Part shown: positions 1-7,856 of the stretch, in pieces
Layout: each line of letters starts with the position of its first letter
How positions within the stretch are numbered: the first letter of the stretch is position 1
NCBI GenBank assembly: GCA_035705295.1
Contig: DASSWG010000040.1
Span: 1 to 50,944 of the forward strand
Direction: 5' to 3'
Source: DASSWG01 sp035705295
Lineage (GTDB): Bacteria; Bacteroidota; Bacteroidia; Flavobacteriales; Flavobacteriaceae
Length of the DNA: 50,944 bases
Notes under the pieces: model-generated
Told to the model about the DNA's origin: nothing
The model's input: the letters and a program-made list of their open reading frames with translations, nothing else
Databases searched by the model: none
Program-made: the position numbers and the translations under genes

Positions 1-331
1 ACAACGCACCGGAAAAGGAATTTGGCAGAATTTGTACGAATTTCCATTGCTCGAATCGGAAAAAGAAGAAACCCGCGAAAGTTTCGTTCAAAAACCCGAA
101 TTGAAAAAATTGGTTGATGCGAAAAAGATTGAATTGTTCAACGAAAAACCGATAAAGCACGTACTTTCGCACCAAAAATTGTTTGCTAAATTTTGGATCG
201 TTTCTTGTGAAAAACTTCCCACTCACGGATTTTCCTCCGCATTCACAGTAATGGAAGCTTCCGAAGTGAAAAAATATCCGGTGCCGGTTTTGTTGGAAAA
301 ATTTATCAACACTTTCCATTTTTGGAACTAA
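1..331 (+). CDS. mutY: A/G-specific adenine glycosylase MutY, C-terminal part (partial)
   Basis: The reading frame is open from base 2 and enters from outside the window. About 109 residues remain. The GIWQNLYEFPLLE stretch at the start and the ending ASEVKKYPVPVLLEKFI fit the C-terminal NUDIX-like domain of MutY, which recognises 8-oxoguanine opposite the mispaired adenine. The catalytic and Fe-S domains lie upstream and cannot be checked. The order mutY-ssb-gldE-gldD is the usual one in Flavobacteriaceae, which supports the call. A small hicB gene sits between mutY and ssb and is an extra. Confidence 0.85.
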   Translation, partial: QRTGKGIWQNLYEFPLLESEKEETRESFVQKPELKKLVDAKKIELFNEKPIKHVLSHQKLFAKFWIVSCEKLPTHGFSSAFTVMEASEVKKYPVPVLLEKFINTFHFWN

Positions 332-354
332 TTCTTTTTCATTACTTTTACAGT

Positions 355-534
355 ATGAAAAGTCATCATGATTTATCGGCAATAATAGAAAAAGAAAGGG
401 ATGGATATGTTTCGCTTTGTCCCGAACTCGATATTGCCAGCCAAGGCGATACGATTGAAGAAGCAAGGGGAAATTTGATAGAAGCTTTGGAGTTGTTTTT
501 TGAAACCGCATCAGAAACAGAGATCAATGGATGA
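355..534 (+). CDS. hicB: HicB-family antitoxin, orphan
   Basis: This 59-residue protein has the single HicB_lk_antitox (UPF0150) fold signature: a hydrophobic N-terminal strand, GYVSLCPELDIASQGDT, then EEARGNLIEALELFF. The family neutralises the HicA mRNA interferase. No DNA-binding helix-turn-helix tail is present, so it is the short form. The ATG at 355 is chosen over the upstream in-frame start at 322 because the family begins right at the beta-strand. No intact hicA follows: its stop overlaps an ATG (ATGA at 531) that opens an 18-codon frame only. It lies 24 bases after mutY and interrupts the mutY-ssb pairing. Confidence 0.75.
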   Translation: MKSHHDLSAIIEKERDGYVSLCPELDIASQGDTIEEARGNLIEALELFFETASETEING

Positions 535-587
535 AAGGTCGGTTATTCGTCAATCGGGGGTTTCCAAAAAAATATTTGAATAAATAA
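531..587 (+). pseudogene. Possible hicA remnant (18 codons)
   Basis: An ATG overlapping the hicB stop by four bases, the usual coupling in hicBA operons, opens a frame MKGRLFVNRGF that stops after 18 codons. HicA proteins are about 60-80 residues and usually start MKG or MKS. The piece could be the start of a deleted hicA, or chance. No HicA catalytic His motif is present. Confidence 0.25.
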
Positions 588-597
588 AATCAAAACC

Positions 598-1050
598 ATG
601 GCAGGAACCATCAACAAAGTTATATTGATCGGCCACACGGGCGACGAAGTGAAAATGCACTATTTTGATGGAGGAAACTGCATTGGGAGGTTTCCTTTGG
701 CCACCAATGAAGAATATGTCAACAAAACCGGTGACCGGGTGAGCAATACCGAATGGCACAACATTGTCGTGCGCAACAAAGGCGCCGAAATTTGCGAGAA
801 ATATTTGGGAAAAGGTGACAAAGTCTATATCGAAGGTCGCATCAAAACCCGAAAATGGCAAGATGACAAAGGAATGGACCGTTATTCGACCGAAATACAT
901 TGTGACGAATTCACGTTTCTTACCCCAAAAAACCAATCCAACTCACCGCAAGGAAACGAGGCCGGGTCAAAAAATGAACCGTCCCCTAAAAGCGGTGCTG
1001 CTGCAAAACCGTCCAAAGAAGATGAAGAAACGGACGATCTTCCGTTTTAA
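598..1050 (+). CDS. ssb: Single-stranded DNA-binding protein
   Basis: This 150-residue SSB binds single-stranded DNA in replication, recombination and repair. Residues 1-107 form the OB-fold with the typical MAGTINKVILIGHTGDEVK start, NTEWHNIVV and KGDKVYIEGRI. A flexible Ser/Pro/Glu-rich linker follows from about residue 108. The end DDLPF is the acidic tip that recruits partner proteins. It lies directly upstream of gldE (23 bases) in the conserved mutY-ssb-gldE-gldD order. Confidence 0.95.
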   Translation: MAGTINKVILIGHTGDEVKMHYFDGGNCIGRFPLATNEEYVNKTGDRVSNTEWHNIVVRNKGAEICEKYLGKGDKVYIEGRIKTRKWQDDKGMDRYSTEIHCDEFTFLTPKNQSNSPQGNEAGSKNEPSPKSGAAAKPSKEDEETDDLPF

Positions 1051-1073
1051 AAAGTTGAACCAAAACCAACCTA

Positions 1074-2411
1074 TTGGATCCTGACCCTTCCAGTTTATTG
1101 CTCTTTTTGCTCCCAAATCTCGAATTTGGTTTTTCACAGATTTTAAGCATCGTGGGGATGCTGTTTTTTTTGTCCGTTTCGGCTTTGCTTTCGGGCGCCG
1201 AAGTGGCTTTCTTTGGGCTCAAACCTACCGATTTTGAAGTAAAACAAGGGAAAGTCTCCAGCAAACAGAAAATTATCATCGACCTGTTGGACCGGCCCAA
1301 AAAATTATTGGCCACCATTTTGATCGCCAATAATTTTTCGAACATTGCTTTTGTGCTCATGTTTGCTTCCCTTAGCGAGTTGTTGTTCCAAAACCTGGCC
1401 ACCGAATTGTTCGGGATCGACATGCGTTTTTTGGTGGAAGTGGTCGTGGCCACATTTTTGTTGATGTTCGTCACCGAAATCGTTCCCAAAATATTAGCCA
1501 ACCGAAAACGTATGGAATTTGCCGAATTTGTGGCCGTTCCCTTAAAAATATTGGACAAATTGTTGAGCCCGATCAGTGTTCCGATGCGTTCCACCACCCT
1601 TTTCATACACAAGCGCTTGGGCAAAAAAAGCACCAATATCAGTGTCGATCAACTATCGCACGCGCTCGATTTGACCAATAAAGAAGACACCACCAAAGAA
1701 GAGCACAAAATTTTAAAAGGAATTGTTTCATTCGGGAACACGGACACCAAACATGTCATGCGTCCGCGAATGGATATTTTTGCGCTGAACGAAACGCAAA
1801 GCTATTCCGAAATCATTCCCGAAATCATCGAAAACGGGTTTTCCAGAATTCCGGTTTATTCCGAAAGCATCGACAACATCACCGGTGTTTTGTACGTAAA
1901 AGACCTGTTGCCCTATTTGGACCGAAAAAATTTCGACTGGAAAAAACTGTTGCGCGAACCTTATTTTGTTCCTGAAAACAAAAAATTAGACGATTTGTTG
2001 AACGATTTCAAGGACAAAAAAAACCACCTGGCCATCGTGGTCGATGAATATGGCGGTACCAGCGGGCTGGTTTCTTTGGAAGACATTATCGAAGAAATCG
2101 TGGGCGACATCAACGACGAGTTCGACGACGAGGATTTGATCTATTCCAAACTGGACGAGCACAATTATGTGTTCGAGGGAAAAACCTCGTTGAAAGAATT
2201 TTATAAAATCATAAAACTGGACGATACTTCGGAATTTGAACATGCAAAAGGTGAGGCCGAAACACTCGCCGGGTTTTTGTTGGAAATATCGAAAGGTTTT
2301 CCGAAAAAAGACGAATCCATTACTTTTGAAAACTATACGTTCACCGTGGAAGTGATCGACAACAAGCGTTTGAAACAAATAAAATTAAACATCTCCCTGG
2401 AGAAAAAGTAG
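1074..2411 (+). CDS. gldE: Gliding motility protein GldE (CNNM/CBS/CorC-type membrane protein)
   Basis: This 445-residue inner-membrane protein has three parts: a DUF21/CNNM domain with hydrophobic helices in the first ~190 residues (SALLSGAEVAFFGL), a CBS-domain pair at about 210-340 (FSRIPVYSESIDNITGVLYVK; VDEYGGTSGLVSLEDIIEEI), and a C-terminal CorC_HlyC domain. By sequence alone it is a hemolysin/CorC-type transporter. The following gldD makes it GldE, which supports GldD function in Flavobacterium gliding and type IX secretion. The start is TTG at 1074; the next in-frame ATG would remove the N-terminal hydrophobic segment. Confidence 0.92.
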   Translation: MDPDPSSLLLFLLPNLEFGFSQILSIVGMLFFLSVSALLSGAEVAFFGLKPTDFEVKQGKVSSKQKIIIDLLDRPKKLLATILIANNFSNIAFVLMFASLSELLFQNLATELFGIDMRFLVEVVVATFLLMFVTEIVPKILANRKRMEFAEFVAVPLKILDKLLSPISVPMRSTTLFIHKRLGKKSTNISVDQLSHALDLTNKEDTTKEEHKILKGIVSFGNTDTKHVMRPRMDIFALNETQSYSEIIPEIIENGFSRIPVYSESIDNITGVLYVKDLLPYLDRKNFDWKKLLREPYFVPENKKLDDLLNDFKDKKNHLAIVVDEYGGTSGLVSLEDIIEEIVGDINDEFDDEDLIYSKLDEHNYVFEGKTSLKEFYKIIKLDDTSEFEHAKGEAETLAGFLLEISKGFPKKDESITFENYTFTVEVIDNKRLKQIKLNISLEKK

Positions 2412-2443
2412 GCAGTGTTTAGTAATCAGTATTCAGTGAGAAA
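2412..2443 (+). repeat. Degenerate CAGT-type short repeat
   Basis: The start of the gldE-gldD spacer reads as loosely repeated (A/T)CAGT units: GGCAGTGTTTAGTAATCAGT then ATTCAGTGAG. The same style recurs at 7717-7767, 15547-15595 and inside leuS at 25709-25740. The repeat keeps a frame open upstream of gldD but is not coding. Confidence 0.5.
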
Positions 2444-2480
2444 CAATATAACAACGAACTATCAAAAAAAAGAAGTGAAC

Positions 2481-3044
2481 ATGAAGAAATTGATCGTGTT
2501 GTTCTTTATCGGAATTGGTTTTGTGGCCTGCAACGAGGACCAACAGCCCAAGCCCAAAGCTTTTTTGGCGTTGGAATATCCCGAACCGGAATATGAAATG
2601 GTTTCGCTGAACTGCCCGTTTTATTTTGAAAAAAACAAAATCGCACAAATAGCACCTTCCGAAAATCCACATCATTGCTGGTTCAATTTGGAATATCCAC
2701 TTTTGAACGGCACCATTTTCATTACTTATAAACCTGTTGACGGTAATTTGAAAAAACTGCTCATCGATGCGCAAAAACTTCCGTTGCAACACACCATCAA
2801 AGCTTCGGGGATCGATGGCGAAACTTACACCAATGAACTTCACAATGTTTATGGCACTTTTTACGAAGTAGCCGGTGACGCCGCTTCGCAAGCCCAATTT
2901 TATGTAACCGACAGCACCGATCATTTTTTGACCGGATCGATTTATTTCAATGTGCAGCCCAATTTCGACTCCATTGTTCCCGCTGCGGAATATTTGAAAA
3001 ACGACATCCGCCATTTGATGGAAACGGTGCGGTGGCGGGAATAA
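2481..3044 (+). CDS. gldD: Gliding motility lipoprotein GldD
   Basis: This 187-residue lipoprotein starts MKKLIVLFFIGIGFVAC, a short signal peptide with lipobox Cys17, so it should be lipidated in the periplasm. The remainder (ALEYPEPEYEMVSLNCPFYFE, HCWFNLEYPLLNGTIFITY) matches GldD, required for gliding and for T9SS-linked phenotypes in Flavobacterium johnsoniae. The frame is open from 2415, but the ATG at 2481 is chosen because it gives a standard lipoprotein signal. It lies 69 bases after gldE and is probably cotranscribed. Confidence 0.92.
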   Translation: MKKLIVLFFIGIGFVACNEDQQPKPKAFLALEYPEPEYEMVSLNCPFYFEKNKIAQIAPSENPHHCWFNLEYPLLNGTIFITYKPVDGNLKKLLIDAQKLPLQHTIKASGIDGETYTNELHNVYGTFYEVAGDAASQAQFYVTDSTDHFLTGSIYFNVQPNFDSIVPAAEYLKNDIRHLMETVRWRE

Positions 3045-3109
3045 TTAAATTCAAAATTAACCTCCACATTCACTTTTTAAATCCGATTTTTGTGCTTTCT
3101 TTTTAAGCC

Positions 3110-3982
3110 ATGTCGCAGCAACAATTAAAATGGATATACTTGGTGGTACTTTCCTTGGTTTGGGGAAGTTCTTTTATTTTGATAAAAAAAGGTTTGCTAG
3201 GCCTCACCGCAATGCAATTGGGAGCTTTGCGGATTTTGTTGGCGGCATTGTTCCTTTTTTTGATCGGTTTTAAAAGCCTTAAAAACATCGAAAAAAAACA
3301 TTGGAAATGGATTTCGGTTTCCGCTTTTTTGGGCACGTTTTTTCCCGCTTTTCTCTTTGCCTATGCCCAAACGGAAATCGACAGCGCCATTGCCGCGATT
3401 TTAAATTCCACAACACCCTTGTTGACATTTGTTCTCGGTCTAAGTTTTTTCGGGGTCCTGTTCGCAAAAAGACAGTTTTTGGGCGTGATGATCGGTTTGG
3501 CGGGAACGGTGTTGCTGATTTTTTCGGGAGCATCGGTGAATCCCGGGCAAAATTATTGGTTCGCGCTCTTACCGCTTTTGGCTTCGCTTATGTATGCCTT
3601 CAACGCAAATATCATTAAATACCATCTGCACGAAATTTCCGCAATGGGAATTGCCGTTTCCACTTTTGTGGTATTGTTCCCGCCCACTTTTGCAATTTTA
3701 ATTTTTTCCGGGTTTTTCGATTCGAAAGTACTGGGCGATGAGCAAACTTGGCATTCTTTTATGTATGTCGCGATTTTAGCGGTCGCAGGAACCGGTTTGG
3801 CCAAAGTGATGTTCAACAAACTGATCCATATGTCCACCGCGGTTTTTGCCAGTTCGGTCACGTATTTGATCCCTGTCGTGGCTTTTATGTGGGGCTTTTT
3901 GGACGGCGAAACCTTCGGAATTTTGCAATTGCTCGCGGCCATGGTGATTTTGGTGGGGGTTTATTTGGCGAACAGGAAATAG
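3110..3982 (+). CDS. EamA/DMT-family permease
   Basis: This 290-residue integral membrane protein has about ten hydrophobic helices arranged as two EamA repeats, roughly residues 8-135 and 150-288. The start WIYLVVLSLVWGSSFILIKKG is a classic DMT (drug/metabolite transporter) signature. The second repeat begins near YWFALLPLLASLMYAFNANI. Substrate cannot be predicted. It converges on olsF, with a perfect palindrome in the 48-base gap. Confidence 0.85.
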   Translation: MSQQQLKWIYLVVLSLVWGSSFILIKKGLLGLTAMQLGALRILLAALFLFLIGFKSLKNIEKKHWKWISVSAFLGTFFPAFLFAYAQTEIDSAIAAILNSTTPLLTFVLGLSFFGVLFAKRQFLGVMIGLAGTVLLIFSGASVNPGQNYWFALLPLLASLMYAFNANIIKYHLHEISAMGIAVSTFVVLFPPTFAILIFSGFFDSKVLGDEQTWHSFMYVAILAVAGTGLAKVMFNKLIHMSTAVFASSVTYLIPVVAFMWGFLDGETFGILQLLAAMVILVGVYLANRK

Positions 3983-4008
3983 CTTCCAATTACGAAACAA
4001 CTGCCAAC

Positions 4009-4026
4009 CCCCGATAATTATCGGGG
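4009..4026. terminator. 18-base perfect palindrome between convergent genes
   Basis: CCCCGATAATTATCGGGG is self-complementary and lies between the convergent 3' ends of the EamA gene (3982) and olsF (4031). It could act as a bidirectional terminator, although no long T tract follows on either side. It may equally belong to the short palindromic repeats seen elsewhere in this window. Confidence 0.45.
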
Positions 4027-4030
4027 CTGT

Positions 4031-5839
4031 TCACTGAACACTCCCTTTCCGCTCCAACTCCTCCTGAAACTCTTCCATCACAGGTTTTACCGTGCTTTCT
4101 GGCAAATCGGCGATGCGGATGTACATCAATCCATCCACTGAATTGTTGAACAACGGATCCACATTGAAAGCCACCACTTTTGCGTTTTGCTTGATGTATT
4201 TTTTCAACAAAACCGGCATCCGTAAATTATCGGGCTCCAATTCGTCGATGATTTTATCGAATTTATTCAGGTCGGCCTCGGTTTCATCAAAAACAAAATC
4301 TTTGTCGCTGTCTTTCAATTTCACCTTGAATTCTTTTTTTGGCCGAATATATTGTGCCACGTAAGGGTCGTAGTAATGCGATTTCATGAATTCGATCATG
4401 ATCGACTTTGAAAATTTCGAAAATTTGTTGCTGATGCTCACCCCGCCGATCAAATAGTTGTGCTCGGGAAACCGCAAAGTGCAATGCACGATCCCTTTCC
4501 ACAACAAAAACAAAGGCATGGGTTTTTGCTGATAATCTTTCACTACAAAAGCACGCCCCATCTCAATGGATTCGCTCATCAATTTGTACAATTCGGGTTC
4601 AAAACGAAACAATTCGTGCAGGTAAAACCCGTCGATACCATATTTCGGGAATATTTTGGAACCCATTCCCATCCGGTATGCGCCGGCGATTTTTTGAGTG
4701 TCATTGTCGTACAAAAACAAATGGTGGTAAAAATTGTCGAAACGGTCCAAATCCACCGCTTTGTTGGTGCCTTCGCCAATGGCGCGAAAAGTGATTTCGC
4801 GCAACCTTCCAATTTCCAAAACGATGTTCGGAATGTCTTTGCGCTCCGCCAAAAAAACCTCGTAATTTTTACTGACCAGCAAACGCTTATCGTTTTCCCT
4901 GCAAAAATTGATTTCCCGTTGCATCAAATGTTCGGAAGTTTCCATCGCAATATTTAAAGGCGATTTCGAAGAACGCGGAAATTTTATTTGTCTCGGAATG
5001 TTTTCCAACAAGGTTTTTTTGTGAAAAGCGCTCGCGAGCATATAGGTTTTTTTTCGAAGAAAAGCCGTGTAAGCATCCGTTTCCGCATGATCTTCTTGGT
5101 CTTTTACCGAAATGGGATTTCCGATACGTACCTTTATTTTTCGGTTTTTTTGGTTGAGCAATTCGCTGGGCAATTTTGCCGTGCGGAACGAACCGCCCAA
5201 TTTCGCCCACCGATAGAAGGAATTGCTGTTTTTTGCATGAAAATAAACCGGAACGACCGGAACTTTCATTCGTTGAACGAGTTTCATCGCTTCCGGAGCC
5301 CAGGGTTTATCGACGATCGAATTGTTTTCGCGAAAAGTGGAAACTTCTCCTGCGGGAAAAATACCCATCGGCCGGCCTTGCTGAATGTGCAAAATGGCTT
5401 CTTTGAGGCCTTGGTTGCTCGATTTGATTTCCTTTCGGTCTTCGAAAGGGTTCACAGGAAAAACATAGGGTTTCAACGGAAGCAACCGGTGCAATAAAAA
5501 ATTCGCGATGATTTTGTAATCCGGTCGTATTTCCAATAACAGTTTCAAAAGGATAATCCCGTCGATTCCGCCCAACGGGTGATTGGAAACCGTGATGAAC
5601 GCCCCGGTTTTGGGGATACGCTTCAAGTCTTTTTCAGGAATTTCAAACTCGATGCCCAAATCGTCGATCACCCCGTCCAAAAATGAAATTCCTTTGAGGT
5701 GTTTGTTAGCATCGTAAATTTTGTTCAACTCGGAAAGCTTGGTGATGTTGATGACAAAAGCGCCCAGTGCCGTGCCCAAAAATCCAAATTTGTCCAAATG
5801 CAGGCCTTTGGCCACTTCTTTTGCGTTCACAATTCCCAT
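4031..5839 (-). CDS. olsF: Bifunctional O-/N-acyltransferase, OlsF-type aminolipid synthase
   Basis: This 602-residue protein fuses two acyltransferases. The N-terminal PlsC-like half carries ITVSNHPLGGIDG near residues 82-94 (His87, a catalytic His-Asp motif) and GIFPAGEVSTF near 159-169. The C-terminal half (about 320-520) is an OlsB-like GNAT N-acyltransferase (EIGRLREITFRAIGEGTN, GAYRMGMG). Fusions of this type, OlsF, make ornithine lipids in Serratia, with homologues in Flavobacterium; in Bacteroides the separate GlsA and GlsB make glycine lipids. The amino acid acylated here cannot be read from sequence. The ATG at 5839 is preferred over the extended start at 5869. The last residues KGSVQ come from a CAGT-type repeat at the convergent end. 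Confidence 0.85.
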   Translation of the reverse strand: MGIVNAKEVAKGLHLDKFGFLGTALGAFVINITKLSELNKIYDANKHLKGISFLDGVIDDLGIEFEIPEKDLKRIPKTGAFITVSNHPLGGIDGIILLKLLLEIRPDYKIIANFLLHRLLPLKPYVFPVNPFEDRKEIKSSNQGLKEAILHIQQGRPMGIFPAGEVSTFRENNSIVDKPWAPEAMKLVQRMKVPVVPVYFHAKNSNSFYRWAKLGGSFRTAKLPSELLNQKNRKIKVRIGNPISVKDQEDHAETDAYTAFLRKKTYMLASAFHKKTLLENIPRQIKFPRSSKSPLNIAMETSEHLMQREINFCRENDKRLLVSKNYEVFLAERKDIPNIVLEIGRLREITFRAIGEGTNKAVDLDRFDNFYHHLFLYDNDTQKIAGAYRMGMGSKIFPKYGIDGFYLHELFRFEPELYKLMSESIEMGRAFVVKDYQQKPMPLFLLWKGIVHCTLRFPEHNYLIGGVSISNKFSKFSKSIMIEFMKSHYYDPYVAQYIRPKKEFKVKLKDSDKDFVFDETEADLNKFDKIIDELEPDNLRMPVLLKKYIKQNAKVVAFNVDPLFNNSVDGLMYIRIADLPESTVKPVMEEFQEELERKGSVQ

Positions 5840-5857
5840 GCAAGCTCTTTTTCCTAA

Positions 5858-5865
5858 CAAAGATA
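5858..5865 (-). promoter_or_regulatory. -7 box TATCTTTG upstream of olsF
   Basis: On the minus strand the octamer matches the Bacteroidota -7 consensus TAnnTTTG, 18 bases before the olsF ATG. No clear -33 TTTG is visible. Confidence 0.45.
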
Positions 5866-5885
5866 GCAAAAAATCAAAGCGACAT

Positions 5886-7136
5886 TTATTCTTTGGTGAC
5901 CAGCTGCACGGTTTTTTGAGTGAGTTGCTTCAACAAAATGGTTTTTCCTTTTTCGAGTTCGCCGATCGCTTTTTCGGTAAAATGCCGAATGGTGTACAGC
6001 GAAACATTTTCGTTGTAACTCACTTTGTAATTGGCTTTTAAATGCGTGATCAATTTTTCGATGGTGTTGAATTTGTTTTCCACACAAACCGAAAAACTGA
6101 TGGCGGAATTTTGGATCAAATCCACTTTTATTTGGTATTGGTCAAAAAGGGCGAAAATTTCGCTGATGTTTTTTTCGACAATAAACGAAAAATCCAAAGA
6201 AGAAAGCGAAATCAGCAACAAGTTCTTTTTAACGATAAAACACGGAATTTCCGGAAAAATCGGTTGGCCTTTGCAAACGCTCGTCCCTGGGTTTTCGGGT
6301 TCATAAAACGATTTCACGAACAACGGAATTTCTTTTTTTTGAAGCGGTTGCAAGGTTTTTGGGTGAATCACCGAAGCTCCGTAAAACGCCAATTCAATTG
6401 CTTCTTCGTACGAAATCAGTTCCAAAAGCCGGGTGTTTTCAAAAACTTTTGGATCGCCGTTCAAAACGCCTTCCACATCCTTCCAAATACTCAAGCTTTT
6501 TGCGTTTAAACAGTAGGCAAAAATCGCCGCGGAATAATCGCTTCCTTCGCGACCAAGACTGGTGGAAAAATTGTTTTCGTCGGAAGCAATGAAGCCTTGG
6601 GTGATCGTGAGTTTGTTTGGGTCGATCGCCCTTGTGATATTTTCTTGGGTTTGTTCCCAATTCACTTTTGCGTCGCGATAGGTATCGTCGGTTTTGATGA
6701 GGTTCCGCACATCGGCCCAAGTGTTTTCGATTCCTTCGGAAAGTAAATATTCACTCACAATTGTGGTGCTGAGCAATTCGCCAAACCCGATGATTTGATC
6801 GTACACATAATCGTAATTCGGCGATTTGTTGTGTTCCAAAAAATTGTTCAAATCGTCAAAATATTCGTTTATTTTTTTAAAAACCGGATGGTTTTCAGAA
6901 AAAAGTTCGTCGGCAATTTTCCAATGACATTCTTTTACGACCAAAATACTTTCGGTCAAAGCGGGTTTGTCGTTGAAATAATTGCCGATGAGCGTTTCCA
7001 ACATATTGGTGGTTTTTCCCATCGCCGAAATCACCACGACTTTATTTTTGGCGCCGGTTTTTCGCAACACGTTCACCACATTTTTCACACTTTCGGCATC
7101 TTTTACCGAGGCTCCCCCGAATTTGAATAGTTCCAT
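5886..7136 (-). CDS. Monofunctional aspartate kinase
   Basis: This 416-residue enzyme phosphorylates L-aspartate, the first step toward lysine/DAP, threonine and methionine. The N-terminus has the aspartokinase signature KFGGASV at residues 5-11, SAMGKTTN near 38-45, and SLGREGSDYSAAIFA and DVEGVLNGDPKVF in the catalytic domain. The last ~130 residues form the ACT regulatory region. No homoserine dehydrogenase domain is fused; flavobacteria often have a separate fused ThrA as well. It faces the same way as olsF 47 bases downstream. Confidence 0.93.
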   Translation of the reverse strand: MELFKFGGASVKDAESVKNVVNVLRKTGAKNKVVVISAMGKTTNMLETLIGNYFNDKPALTESILVVKECHWKIADELFSENHPVFKKINEYFDDLNNFLEHNKSPNYDYVYDQIIGFGELLSTTIVSEYLLSEGIENTWADVRNLIKTDDTYRDAKVNWEQTQENITRAIDPNKLTITQGFIASDENNFSTSLGREGSDYSAAIFAYCLNAKSLSIWKDVEGVLNGDPKVFENTRLLELISYEEAIELAFYGASVIHPKTLQPLQKKEIPLFVKSFYEPENPGTSVCKGQPIFPEIPCFIVKKNLLLISLSSLDFSFIVEKNISEIFALFDQYQIKVDLIQNSAISFSVCVENKFNTIEKLITHLKANYKVSYNENVSLYTIRHFTEKAIGELEKGKTILLKQLTQKTVQLVTKE

Positions 7137-7203
7137 TTTTTGTTGTTCGTTGCTCGTTGTTGGTTGAATGGGTTTTAAAAATAGATTGAAAAATTTTGCG
7201 TCG

Positions 7204-7680
7204 TTATGATAGCAAATAATTCCCCAAGGCCTTTTCGTCCATTTGCACCAAATACCAATCCTTCATCACGTTCGCACCTGTTTTTTCGTAAAAATCGATG
7301 GCGTTTTGGTTCCAGTCCAACACGGCCCACTCCACGCGTTTTACGCTGTTTTCTTGTGCAAATTCCATCACTTTTTTGTACAAGGCGGCGCCGAGCCCTT
7401 TTCCACGAAAAGCCTTGCGGACGATCAAATCTTCCAAGTGAACGGTTTTTCCTTTCCAAGTGGAATAGCGAAAATAAATCAGCGCCATTCCTTGGATTTC
7501 GCCTTCCGCTTCCGCCACAAAACAAGTAAACAATTTTTCATCGCCAAATCCGTCGTGCTGCAAATCTTCGACAGTGAGTTCGACGGCTTCGGGTTCCTTT
7601 TCAAAAACCGCCAATTCCTTTATCAACAAAAGTACTTCGTGCATGTCTTCTTTTTGGGCATCCCTGATTTTGAAATCCAT
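7204..7680 (-). CDS. GNAT-family N-acetyltransferase (SSAT-like)
   Basis: This 158-residue protein is a single GNAT domain. It resembles the diamine acetyltransferase (SSAT) branch: IRDAQKEDMHEVLLLIKELAVFEKEPEAV at the start, HLEDLIVRKAFRGKGLGAALY (acetyl-CoA binding, RGKGLG) near 80-100, and WNQNAIDFYEKTGA near 125. The acceptor could be a polyamine or another amine. It is 67 bases upstream of the aspartate kinase, on the same strand. Confidence 0.85.
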   Translation of the reverse strand: MDFKIRDAQKEDMHEVLLLIKELAVFEKEPEAVELTVEDLQHDGFGDEKLFTCFVAEAEGEIQGMALIYFRYSTWKGKTVHLEDLIVRKAFRGKGLGAALYKKVMEFAQENSVKRVEWAVLDWNQNAIDFYEKTGANVMKDWYLVQMDEKALGNYLLS

Positions 7681-7696
7681 ACGAGTTTGTTTCGCA

Positions 7697-7704
7697 CAAA
7701 AATA
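7697..7704 (-). promoter_or_regulatory. -7 box TATTTTTG upstream of the GNAT gene
   Basis: Minus-strand match to TAnnTTTG, 16 bases before the start codon at 7680. No convincing -33 element. Confidence 0.4.
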
Positions 7705-7716
7705 GGGAAATTTTTT

Positions 7717-7767
7717 AGTAAGCAGTGGGCAGTTTCAGTAGGCAGTCGCAGTCGGCAGTTGGCAATT
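7717..7767 (+). repeat. Degenerate CAGT-type tandem repeat
   Basis: The divergent GNAT-fbp spacer holds about six loosely spaced GCAGT or TCAGT units, such as AAGCAGTGGGCAGT and GGCAGTCGCAGTCGGCAGTT. The same repeat style occurs at 2412, 15547 and, in frame, inside leuS at 25709-25740. Confidence 0.65.
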
Positions 7768-7828
7768 GATGACAAGCAATTCGGATTAATTCGATTTAAT
7801 TCGCATAAATCCGTAGCTTTTAAATGCT

Positions 7829-7836
7829 TACTTTTG
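7829..7836 (+). promoter_or_regulatory. -7 box TACTTTTG upstream of fbp
   Basis: The octamer matches the Bacteroidota TAnnTTTG -7 element and lies 20 bases before the fbp start. Confidence 0.5.
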
Positions 7837-7856
7837 CCAACACACAACCAAAAATC

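Noticed and set aside
550..936. 128-codon minus-strand frame opposite ssb
   Set aside because: It is the antisense of a clear ssb gene and its protein has no family signature.
986..1636. 216-codon minus-strand frame opposite gldE
   Set aside because: Antisense shadow of gldE; low-complexity composition and no motif.
2415..2480. Upstream in-frame start for gldD
   Set aside because: The extra codons read through a CAGT-type repeat and would hide the lipoprotein signal peptide.
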